Positions 1 to 8,433 of a stretch of DNA of 37,020 bases are shown here, in pieces. Each line of letters starts with the position of its first letter. The first letter of the stretch is position 1. The notes beneath the pieces were generated by a model. The model saw nothing but the letters and a program-made list of their open reading frames with translations, was not told where the DNA came from and did not search any database. The DNA comes from Cochliopodium minus (taxonomy: Eukaryota; Discosea; Himatismenida; Cochliopodiidae). A program made the translations under genes and the position numbers. The stretch spans positions 306,646-343,665 of the forward strand of contig JAMYWO010000004.1 in NCBI GenBank assembly GCA_024220525.1, written 5' to 3'.

Positions 1-70
1 AAAAAATAAAAAATAAAAAATAAAAAATAAAAAATAAAAAATAAAAAATAAAAAATAAAAAATAAAAAAT
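1..70. repeat. AAAAAAT 7-mer array (about 10 copies)
   Basis: Ten perfect tandem copies of the 7-mer AAAAAAT start the window and fade into A/T-rich sequence. On the minus strand they lie directly after the splice donor of the third visible exon of the alpha/beta-hydrolase gene, so they are intron sequence. Runs of this kind recur in the introns of this genome. There is no G or C in the unit, so a telomeric array is unlikely. Confidence 0.85.
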
Positions 71-89
71 AAAATTTTGTTTTTAATAC

Positions 90-1370
90 CTCCACTGAAC
101 CTGAAGAAGGAACCGGAGCTGGTGGATGCCAAATATAAAGAAGACAAATTGTTTTTAGAGCTTAAAATGAGAGCGAGTTCTTGGGCAACCATGCCTCCTA
201 TTCCATATCTTTAAAAAGTAAATAAATTAAAAAAAATATTAAAAAAAAAAAATTAAATAAATTAATTAGTCAATAAAATAAAATAATTTAAAAAAATTAA
301 AAAAAATATTAAAAAAACATTAAAAATTAATTAGTCAATAAAATAAATAAAATAATTTTTAATAAAAAATTACCCAAAAACATGAATTCCATTCCAATTA
401 AGCTTTTCAATGATATACGCTGCATCCATTGCAGATATAGTACTGGTGACCTTCTCGTAGATGGACTCTGTCTTCCCTAGGCAGCGATAGTCAAAGCGGA
501 GAACGCAAAAGCCTTCTATGACGAGATTCTTGACCAATTCGTCGTAAATACGAAGGGTGGATATGTATGGGTTCAAAAGAATTAATTTTTGGTTGGATTC
601 ATCTCCATCAATCTTTTAAAAAAAAAATAAAAAAATAAAAAAAAAAATAAATAAAGTAAAAAAAAAAAAAAATAAAGTAAAAAAAACAAAAAAAATAAAA
701 AAATAAAAAAATAAAAAAATAAAAAAATAAAAAAATAAAAAAATAAAAAATCAAAGAAGATAATTATCTTTTAAAAAATAAGAAAATGATTCAAACTAAA
801 TTCAAACAAAAAGAAAAAATTATAAAAATATAATTAAATTTAAAAGAAATCTATTTCTTTATAAAAGTTCATAATTTCGACAAAAATAAAGTTTCTCCAA
901 TATCTTGGTTAAAAATTTTGTATTGAGATATCTCAATTATTATTTTTAAACTTTGTTACAATATAATTATTTTTTATTTTATATAATTTCCACTTGCATA
1001 TTGGTTTCATTTATGATTTTCATTCCGATAATGATAAAATTAAAAAAATATAATGATTGGCTCCAAGAAATTTCATAAAACTGGAGAAAACATCTATTAT
1101 ATTGCGTTTGTCATACATACATTATTTGAAATATTTGTGTTGATTATTGTTTACTTCATAGTAAAATCTTGTTTTCTGATCGAATTCTAGAAACTTCCCT
1201 TTCCCTTCTATCACTTCTACTTCTTCCTCTTTTGGATGATCTTCAGTCATCATCTGCATTATCCCCAAAGGCTTCTCTTCGTTGGGATAATATGATAATC
1301 TTCTCTCCATCTTGGGTCTCGTTGTTTCTTGTTCATCTATATCAACTTCCTTCAATTCGTCTTCTTGCAT
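90..1370 (-). CDS. alpha/beta-hydrolase fold protein, 3' end outside window; nucleophile Ser replaced by Gly
   Basis: Exons in coding order: 1370-1155, 612-374, 208-90; phases agree (72 codons; 79 codons + GG; A + ...). The gene continues past the left edge. The first exon gives an acidic N-terminus, then the strand GKFLEFDQKTRFYYE, which is continued by exon 2 (LILLNPYISTLRIYDELVKN...CVLRFDYRCLGKTES), the usual beta-strand and oxyanion-loop order of alpha/beta-hydrolases. The nucleophile elbow, made by the exon 2/3 junction, reads VFGYGIGGMVAQELA; in the family this is G-x-S-x-G-G, so the catalytic Ser is Gly here (codon GGA, inside exon 3). The His of the triad would be off-window. The 542-bp first intron is long for this locus and holds an 8-mer A-rich array. 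Either a non-catalytic family member or one with altered chemistry; substrate unknown. Fold assignment is firm, exon 1 linkage fairly firm (shared phase 0). Confidence 0.75.
686..751. repeat. AAAAAAAT 8-mer array inside an intron
   Basis: About seven tandem copies of an 8-mer, seven A followed by T, in the long first intron of the alpha/beta-hydrolase gene. The remainder of this intron (613-1154) shows only A/T-rich sequence with no convincing extra exon. Confidence 0.75.
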
Positions 1371-1713
1371 ATCCAGTTATTTTTGTGAACAATTTTTTTT
1401 TAATTTTTTAATGGCTTTAATTTCTCTTATTCAAAAAAATTTAAAAAATTGTTTCTTTTGACCCATTGATTAATTTGAGAATACATTTCCTTTAATTTCT
1501 TTCTCAATATGGTTAATTTTTGAAAAATAATTTATAATTATAAATTATTTTCAGACAAAAATTTTTGTTGTGAAATTAAAAATGAATTATGCATCGTTGG
1601 ATTCATCTTTTGAATAGAGAAGAATCTTATGTTTGAACATTGATTTAAAAAATTGAATCTTTTCACATGAAGATCTTAATACTTATAAAAAAAAAAAAAA
1701 TTAGAAGTTTATA
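1371..1713. promoter_or_regulatory. divergent intergenic region, 343 bp
   Basis: This space separates the start codons of the minus-strand alpha/beta-hydrolase gene and the plus-strand gene at 1714, so it must carry both promoters. It holds poly-A and poly-T runs and a short palindromic A/T stretch near 1530-1550. I see no defined motif and no further exon. Confidence 0.4.
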
Positions 1714-2529
1714 ATGAAGCTATCCACAAATGACAAGAAGAAATTCTTGTTGGATAAATTTTTGAGCAAGAATATTTTGATTGGAAAGATGAAGGAAGAG
1801 AAGAGATCCCTAGAAATAAAAAAAGATAGAGTATTGAATGCTGTAAATAGTTGGTATGATGCTCCCATACAAAATAACGAATCGAGCAATAAAGAGAATA
1901 AACAAGAAAACAAAGATCAACATGATAAAAGTATGAGAAGATTTATAAATTCATTCTTCAAAAATAATATGGATACATTTTGATTTATATCCATATTATT
2001 TTTGACAATAAAAATTTAATATATTTTCATTTGAATAGATGATCACATAGATAAACAAAAATCACCAAGGAAAGATAATAATACCAATAAAGATGAAAGC
2101 AACAAAGATAAATTATCTCCTTTTTCAGATAATAAAATCGAAGAGATTCATCCTAATAATGAAAATAATAACAACATTGATAAACTCAATAAAGAAACTA
2201 TAGAGAAGATCTCCTCATCCAAATCTTCACAAAAATCACCAAAGAGAGTGATGATAAACGAAAATCTTATTGATAAGCCACATAACAAATTAGTCACAGA
2301 TAACATCAAAAGACATTCTGTAAATACCAACAGCAGGGCTTCCGATTATAAAACTGAAGAATATAATTCTGTTTCTGATGAATCTGATGAAGATGGAGAT
2401 GATAAAATGCAAAATTTTGTTGTATTTGATGCTGTGAATCAATCTGAATCTCAAAATATAATCAAAGAGATCATCCTCAAAAATTATAACGTAGATACTA
2501 AAAATTTTAAGATTGTATCTTTTGATTAA
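1714..2529 (+). CDS. unknown charged, Asn/Lys/Ser-rich protein, 2 exons
   Basis: Exons 1714-1930 and 2039-2529 joined by a 108-bp intron (donor GTATGAG, acceptor TTGAATAG) give 235 residues. Without splicing the first frame stops at 1981; with it, the reading frame continues smoothly through the otherwise start-less region 2039-2250. The N-terminus (about residues 1-50) is Lys-rich and may be helical (KKKFLLDKFLSKNILIGKMK), the middle is a low-complexity Asn/Lys/Ser/Asp linker with KSP-like sites, and the end has an acidic patch (SVSDESDEDGDD) followed by a short hydrophobic/acidic tail. No signal peptide, membrane span or known domain is visible. Probably intracellular; function not recognised. 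Confidence 0.6.
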
Positions 2530-2621
2530 AATTAAAGAAATTTTTTGTATTCTATTTATAATCGACAACAGTTTGTAATTTATCATCTCAATCTTTTTAA
2601 AAATCTTTGTAAAAAAAAAAA

Positions 2622-3770
2622 ATGAAAGAAATATCCAAAGATAAAATCAAAGGCACATTGATTGGATTATGTATGTCAAATTTTAGTGAGGCCAAATACT
2701 AAAATTCTTCTATTTGTTTAATAGGTTGTGGGGATAAAAATGGTGGACCTCAAAGAATGGCCATCAGATTGTAAAACATCTTCTTTCTCTTTTGAATATA
2801 CCCATTTTTTGATATATGTATTGTTTTTTTTTTGGAGATTGGAATCTGTTTGCGATAATAAAGGATTTGATAGATCAGATGTGATAAAAAGATATTTGAA
2901 TTGGTTCAAAGGACCTCCACATGATACAGGTAAAAAAAAAAAATTATAAAGTTATAAAAGGGGTATACAATTAATATCCTCCAAAAGAGAAATCATTCGA
3001 TACAGGAAATACATTTTACACAATCTTCAAGAATGGTAAAAAATTGATTGGTGAAAAAAAAATTTATCTGCCAATCATTCATACTAAATTCAATTTCCTT
3101 CTACCTTTGATCTTTTTCCTTCATATCTTTTAATTAAAAAAGTGAATAAATTCGGGGTAGATCCCAAAGATGAAGCAATAAAATTTTCTAAGAAAACAAA
3201 TAATGCAGGAATTAATTCAGCACACAGGAACTGTGTTCTGTCTATTCTACCATCTTTAATAAATAAAGAAAAATTATTTGAAATTTCTAATGAAGAGTCT
3301 TGCATCACACATGTCAAAGAAGAGTCAACAGAATGTAGTTACATCTCCAACCTCATTTGCTCTTCTCTCATCCATGGGAGTACATGGGAACAAACTTTGG
3401 TTATTATCTCCAAAGATGAGAAAATTAAAACAGTCGATGTCAAAAAGGTTGTGAATTTGAAATTTGAATATGACTCTGGAGGTTATGCTCCTTCGGTTGT
3501 AAAATTATTTTTTTTTATCAATTTTTTATATAATTTTTTAATTGATAGTTAGCTGCTGCTATCCATTTTGTGAATATTAGTACCTCTTTTGATGAAGCAC
3601 TCAACAAATCTCTTGAGTTTGCGGGTTCTTGCAATTTTTGCCCTGTTCTTGTCGGTGCTTTCGCTGGCGCTCGTTTCGGTTTTCAAAATATAAAATCCAG
3701 CACCATCGATGAAAAAGAATCACACTTAAAGAGGATCTACCTTTTGGTTGAAAGAATAGAAAATTTATAA
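2622..3770 (+). CDS. divergent ADP-ribosylglycohydrolase family protein, 6 exons
   Basis: Exons 2622-2670, 2725-2770, 2838-2929, 3006-3035, 3143-3498, 3549-3770; all phases agree and give 264 residues. Recognised from the conserved order of family segments: KIKGTLIGL near the N-terminus, CGDKNGGPQRMAIRLLES, a helix ending in YLNWFKGPPHDTG, then NTFYTIF, a middle NSAHRNC segment, GGYAPSVLAAAIHFVNIS, and near the end EFAGSCNFCPVLVGAFAGARFG. In catalytically active members (DraG, ARH type) the Mg ions are held by a TDDT-like and a GDxDT-like motif; neither is present here, the second being replaced by GSCNF. It may belong to a subfamily with a different active site. The role would be reversal of ADP-ribosylation or binding of ADP-ribosyl groups; this is inference. 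The exon 3/4 junction is the least certain, because the sequence GATACAG occurs at both ends of that intron. Confidence 0.75.
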
Positions 3771-3866
3771 AAATTAAAAAATCTTTATAAAAATTTTCTA
3801 AAAATATATTTTTTTCTATAAAATATCCAAAAAAAAAAAAAAAAAAATTTGAAAAGTTCTCTTTGA

Positions 3867-5164
3867 ATGAATAAAAAGAATTTATTCCAAAAACCCAAAG
3901 AAAATAATTTGAAGGGAGGATTGATCAAGAGGGTTGATGAAGAAGAGGATGAAGAAGAAGATGAACCCAATTTTGATGATATTCCAAATAATATCTCTTT
4001 GAATCCAATTAATTCGATCCAAAAACCATTCCCAAAACCCTCTCCTTTAAATTTTAATGCCACAAAGAATATTAATAATATCACCAATATCAATCCAAAA
4101 CCAAAGAATAATCCATTCACCATCAAAAATACAGCCAATAAAGATATTATCAAAAATAATGCCCTAAAAATTAACACCACATCAAATACAAATATTACTC
4201 CTACAAAAAATATACCCCAAAATTCAAAGGAGAATGATAATAAGGGCAATAATACCTTGATTGTAAAAACTACGAATAATAATGAGAAAAATAAAGAGAA
4301 TAAATCAGCACCCAATACGATTGATGATAATGAATCGCCAAATGATGCACCAAAGCAAGATAAAACAGCCAAAATAGATAATCAAACAAATCAGAATAAT
4401 TATTCAACCACATCAACCACAACACCACAAAAGGTGGTTCCAAATCCCAAAAAGCAGCCAAATGCACCAACAATACCCAAACAACAGCCCAAAAAAATCA
4501 TCGCTCCCAACACTACCAAAACCATCCAACAAAATCCATCAACTTTTGTCAAAGCTGTGTCCCTTGAGAAGAATCCTTCTTCCTCTTCTTCTGTACTCAA
4601 AAACCCTCCTCCTAAGCAGATACCCCAAAAAACCTGTGTGGTCAAAAGCACAAGTGAGACTTCGGAGGTCCAGCCAAATGAAACTAAAGCTCAAGTCAAA
4701 AAGGTGACCAATGCTTCACTCAACGTAAAGTTTTAAGTTTTTTTTTTGTCATCATTAATATCCAAATTTAATTTTATATTTCTTCAATTTTTGATGTTTA
4801 AAACGTTACCAAATAATCTTTTTTCAATAGATTTTATTGACTAATTTTTCAATAATTCCATTTATTTTTATAGCCTACATCAAAACCCAAAATGACACAG
4901 AAATTGAACCCCTTCAAGCGGCAGTCTGGTGAAGCACCAAAGACGGTACCACTTAGCCACCCAGGTCAAAGAGCTTTGGTTACTAACATATCAAACATCA
5001 CTCCTTCTAACAACATTGGCACTCCCAATCCTACCCCTCCCACCACAATTAACCCAAGCACTACCAGTACTGTGAATACTCCCAATAAAAACGTTAACTC
5101 CAATCCTTCTGTTAACGCACCCAACAATCTTCCTATTACAAATCCNCTTCTAATATACAATTGA
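3867..5164 (+). CDS. Asn/Pro/Thr/Lys-rich low-complexity protein, C-terminus lost at a single N
   Basis: Exon 1 is 3867-4724 (start ATGAATAAAAAG) and exon 2 starts at 4874 after a 149-bp intron (donor GTAAAG, acceptor TTTATAG), both phase 0. About 380 residues are visible. An acidic cluster (VDEEEDEEEDEPNFDD) near residue 25 is followed by long disordered tracts rich in Asn, Pro, Thr and Lys, a Ser run, and a basic patch around KMTQKLNPFKRQ. No folded domain, signal or membrane span is visible. Proline-rich disordered proteins of this sort are often scaffold or adaptor proteins, but nothing specific supports a role. The frame meets the undetermined base at 5146 and stops six codons later, so the annotated end is not reliable. 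Confidence 0.6.
5146..5146. other. single undetermined base, likely contig join
   Basis: One N lies exactly between two genes that both look truncated towards it: the low-complexity gene on the plus strand and the multicopper oxidase on the minus strand. Some scaffolders write a single n where two contigs are placed next to each other without a measurable gap, which would explain this. Confidence 0.6.
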
Positions 5165-5335
5165 TATTACATACAGTGTATGGTGATTCGCATAATTATG
5201 CAAATTATTTTTCCTTATGAAATATAATGAATGAAAAATTATCCATCACCTATAAATAAATGATGATCTGGATGGAATTTCCTTTCAATTAATTATTTTT
5301 AAAATAACAAAATCAATTATCTTATTTATTTTTAC

Positions 5336-5852
5336 CCATTGGGTCAATTCAGATCCATCAGCGAAAGGGCTCTTGTAATGTTCTAATCCGTGCCAATGAA
5401 CAATCAAAGGAATTGGAGTATCATCTAAAAAAAATTTTGTTCAGCAAAATAAAACAGTTTTTTTTGCTTTCTTACTAGTAACGGTGATTTCTACTTTGTC
5501 TCCTTCAGTATATTCCAATTTGGGTGATGGAAATTTAAACCCGGTTCCATCATCATTAATACCAATAGCTATACGAGGTGCATAGCTTCTACCATCTGGG
5601 TATGCCTTTTAAATTTTATATTTAAGAATATAAGAATTTTTTATATTTTCTCACCAAAATGAACTTGACATTCCAATGAGATTTTTTATAACGGGGCTCT
5701 TGATCTTCATGATGATTTTCGTAATCATATCCATGGTGATAGTGGTCATTTTCATAATGAGCATATTCATTATAGATATCATGATCGTCTTTAAAATGAG
5801 CAAAGCAAAAAGAAATATAGATAACTAACAAAATTATCTTCATAATATTCAT
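5336..5852 (-). CDS. secreted multicopper oxidase (laccase/Fet3-like), N-terminal part only
   Basis: Exons in coding order 5852-5655, 5605-5476, 5424-5336 (66 codons, 130 bp, 89 bp; total 139 codons, ending in phase 0 at donor GTAAAAA). A hydrophobic signal peptide (KIILLVIYISFCFAH, about residues 5-19) is followed by a striking His/Asp/Glu/Tyr-rich stretch (about residues 19-56), then SHWNVKFIL and YPDGRSYAPRIAIG, as at the start of plastocyanin-like domain 1 of Fet3 and laccases. Exon 3 carries HWHGLEHYKSPFADGSELTQ: the HWHG motif supplies the first type 2/type 3 copper ligands. Family members have two or three cupredoxin domains and three further His/Cys ligand clusters; these are missing because the sequence is cut near the N at 5146. 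Expected role: extracellular or endosomal oxidation of Fe(II) or phenols. Confidence 0.75.
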
Positions 5853-6106
5853 CTTTTTATTTTATTTTTTTTGATTTTAATTTTTATTTCTTATTAATAT
5901 TAATATTGTTTTTTAGTTTAAAAAGTTTGAATATTGTTTAAAAAATTTCAAGATTAGCTAATAAGAAGAGTTATCAACATCTAATACAGGAAATAGGGTT
6001 AATTATGCTTTATTATTTTTCATTACAAACAGTAAAATATAAAAATCAATGGTTTGAAAAAAAATATAATGTTGATTAGTATTTTTTTTATGTGTAGATG
6101 GGAGTT
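5853..6106. other. intergenic, 254 bp, tandem minus-strand genes
   Basis: A/T-rich spacer between the stop of the SNARE gene and the start of the multicopper oxidase gene, both on the minus strand. It must contain the oxidase promoter and the SNARE polyadenylation signal. No distinct motif stands out. Confidence 0.4.
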
Positions 6107-6844
6107 TTATTTCTTTTTATCTTTATCTTTTGTTGGATCATGAACACAACAACTGATACAACACCAAATGCAGCAACATCTGCGCTTGCAATCGAGATAT
6201 TTGGCGACGGCAGTGTCATATGTGCCATCTTCCACATTATTTTGGGTGGTATCAATATTAGAATCGATCTGATCGATCTGTTCACCTTGTTGGACAAGCA
6301 TTTTGTTGATATCAACGAACATATCAGTGATATCATTCAATTCTCCTTCAATCACCTTCAATTCGTTATTTCTCTCCTTGATGATCTCCTGATCTATATC
6401 ATCGATAGAAGAGAGGCCATCCATGATAGAAGGAATATTAATGAAGGAAGGTTTGTGGTCTAAATGGCTGGAATTCTGAGAGAAAGAATTTTGGATTTCC
6501 ACCACAATCTCCTTTTCCTTCTTCAAAGAATGATCTCTTACCTTATCATACTTTCCTTTAATTTCTTGAAAATCTTCTGTCAATTTCTTCAGTGTTATTT
6601 GATCATTTTTTGGCACTCCCTCTTTCTCTGAGAGAATCTGTTTTATATCTTGGCATAAATTCTTTGTCGCATTTCTCCCCTTATCTATCCTCTTCCTCAA
6701 ATCCTTTGTATCTTTTTGGGTACCCAAATCATTTGCATATACTTCTATCCTCGTTACATAAGTGTTCATCTCTTTTATTCTATTGGTTAATTTTTGTATC
6801 ACTGTTCCATCGTTGAAATTTGGTTTATCCCATGGATCTGACAT
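6107..6844 (-). CDS. Qa-SNARE (syntaxin-like) without transmembrane anchor, Cys-rich tail
   Basis: A single exon codes for 245 residues. The N-terminal half (about 10-120) is charged and helical, as expected for an Habc-type regulatory region. Residues about 145-215 form a Qa SNARE motif: IDQEIIKERNNELKVIEGEL, then MFVDINKMLVQQGEQIDQID, with Gln186 at the position of the ionic zero-layer glutamine (Gln226 of syntaxin 1A). Directly after it, where syntaxins have a single C-terminal membrane span, the protein has only KRRCCCIWCCISCCVHD and a Lys-rich end. Eight Cys lie between 219 and 233; the 12-residue core is too short for a normal membrane span, so palmitoylation is the likely anchor, as in syntaxin 11 or SNAP-25 type SNAREs (inference). 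Role: target-membrane SNARE in vesicle fusion, endosomal or plasma membrane not decided. Confidence 0.85.
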   Translation of the reverse strand: MSDPWDKPNFNDGTVIQKLTNRIKEMNTYVTRIEVYANDLGTQKDTKDLRKRIDKGRNATKNLCQDIKQILSEKEGVPKNDQITLKKLTEDFQEIKGKYDKVRDHSLKKEKEIVVEIQNSFSQNSSHLDHKPSFINIPSIMDGLSSIDDIDQEIIKERNNELKVIEGELNDITDMFVDINKMLVQQGEQIDQIDSNIDTTQNNVEDGTYDTAVAKYLDCKRRCCCIWCCISCCVHDPTKDKDKKK

Positions 6845-7308
6845 CCTTTTATTATCAAATCAATATTTTATTTAAATTTGCGATCATTATCGAATGATTG
6901 ATGTTTTAAAGAATATTCATGTTTATTTTAAAATTTTATTAATTTTGTTGGCAAAGTTAATATCAAATAAATTTATTATGAAGAAAACAAAATTCGGTAA
7001 AAGCTTGTTTTATTTCCATGATTTTCTTATTGGATTTATATTTAATTTTCCAATCCATCCATTATATTTATATTTGTTTCAATTTTACCTATATGATTCT
7101 TGATATAAAAATTTTTTAAATTTTTTTTTTATATTTTTATTTCTGATTTTTCTTCTATTAATAATCAATCTTATTGATTTAATACTCATGAGAGACATTT
7201 ACTCATTTGATTTCTTTTCTTTTTGATTTGATTATTTTCTTTATTGAACAGAGTGGTGAAAAAAATAAATAAAAAAAAAATCAGATTATTTTTTATCTAA
7301 ATATCTCA
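6845..7308. promoter_or_regulatory. divergent intergenic region SNARE / VPS29, 464 bp
   Basis: Both flanking genes start here and run outward. The sequence is A/T-rich with T runs near 7105-7135 and an A run near 7260-7280. A 69-codon open frame (6894-7103, +) is Phe/Leu/Ile-rich, as expected from A/T composition, and I do not call it a gene. No promoter motif can be named. Confidence 0.4.
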
Positions 7309-8204
7309 ATGGTTGTAAGTATCATATCAAATCAATAATTTAGAATCTTAATTGGAAATACAAATTTATTTGAATAAATTATTTTTTAAAAAAAATTTTA
7401 GCTTGTACTTGTAATTGGTGATTTCAATATTCCACACAGATCAGCATCCATCCCTGCAAAATTTAAAAAGATGCTTGTAAAACAAAAAAATAAAAAAATT
7501 TTTACTTTGCAATTTCTCTCAAATAAAAAAATAAAAAAATATATAAATGTTGAAAGTGATAAAATATAGAAGGAAAATCTAATATAATAAATTTAAAGTA
7601 AATATATTTGAGATCATTTCCAATGAATATTATGAAAATTAAGAGTTATAATAGAATAAAATGTAAATATAGAATATAAACTTGAAAATAAATTGTTTAT
7701 ATTGATATATTGATAAAATTGAATTGATAATAGGTCCCTGGAAAAATCCAACATATTTTATGTACAGGAAATCTTTGCACCAGAGAAACCCTTGACTATT
7801 TGAAAACCATCTCGCACGACGTAACAGTGGTAAGAGGAGATTTCGACGAGATAGAAGGATTATCTGATCATAAAGTAGTCACATTGGGATCCTTCAAAAT
7901 AGGAATTACACATGGACATCAAATCGTACCATGGGGTGATATAGAAAGTCTTGCTATGCTCCAAAGAAAATTGGATGTTGATGTTCTCATCAGTGGACAC
8001 ACCCATTCTTATGAAGCTAAAGAGTTTCAAGGTAAATTCTTCATCAATCCTGGTTCTGCTACTGGTTCTTACTCTCCTTTGACTAAGGAGTCCGTTCCTT
8101 CTTTCCTCTTGATGGATCTTGACGATAAAAAAATTTCTCTTTATGTCTATCAAATAGTGAACGACGAAGTTAAAGTCCAAAAAAAAGAATTTCTCAAAAA
8201 TTGA
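7309..8204 (+). CDS. VPS29: retromer subunit VPS29
   Basis: Exons 7309-7314 (only Met-Val), 7402-7476 and 7734-8204 give 183 residues, compared with 182 in human VPS29, colinear from end to end. Diagnostic segments: [77 protein letters not shown] and [11 protein letters not shown]. The fold is a metallophosphoesterase used as a scaffold: VPS29 binds VPS35 in the retromer coat that returns receptors from endosomes. The metal-site His of GDLHIPHR (His10 in human) is Asn here; other metal-site positions (Asp9, the Asn of TGN, the Asp of RGD, and the His of GHTH) are kept. The start is fixed by the six-base first exon with donor GTAAGT. It ends in TGA. Confidence 0.95.
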
Positions 8205-8433
8205 ACCTGTTTGAAGATTCTTCCAAACCAAAATTAACAATATTAAAAATTTTTTTATGTTAATCTTAACTTTTTTTTGATTTCCTTTTAGAAAAGAAGA
8301 TATCTCAATTAAAATTTGAACAAGCATATAACTTTGCCAAAAGAAAAAAGGAAATTTCTAAATAATTTATTAAAATTTAAACAAATTCTCAATATAAGCA
8401 AATATATAATCATTTTTTCTCCGGAAGAATCAA
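8205..8433. other. convergent intergenic region, 229 bp
   Basis: The 3' ends of VPS29 (+) and the FtsX-type permease (-) face each other here. Several A and T runs could serve polyadenylation on either strand. I see no gene in it. Confidence 0.4.

Noticed and set aside
1-70. Telomere-like array at the window start
   Set aside because: The unit has only A and one T, sits in an intron of the hydrolase gene, and similar arrays occur inside the window.
1169-1411. 80-codon plus-strand frame
   Set aside because: It is the antisense of the first exon of the alpha/beta-hydrolase, whose frame continues in phase into recognisable family sequence.
3785-4372. 195-codon minus-strand hydrophobic frame resembling a membrane protein
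   Set aside because: It is the antisense of the Asn/Lys/Asp-rich low-complexity exon; Asn and Lys codons read backwards give Phe, Leu, Ile and Val.
6894-7103. 69-codon plus-strand open frame between the SNARE and VPS29 genes
   Set aside because: Its Phe/Leu/Ile-rich content follows from A/T composition, it has no domain, and it fills a divergent promoter region.
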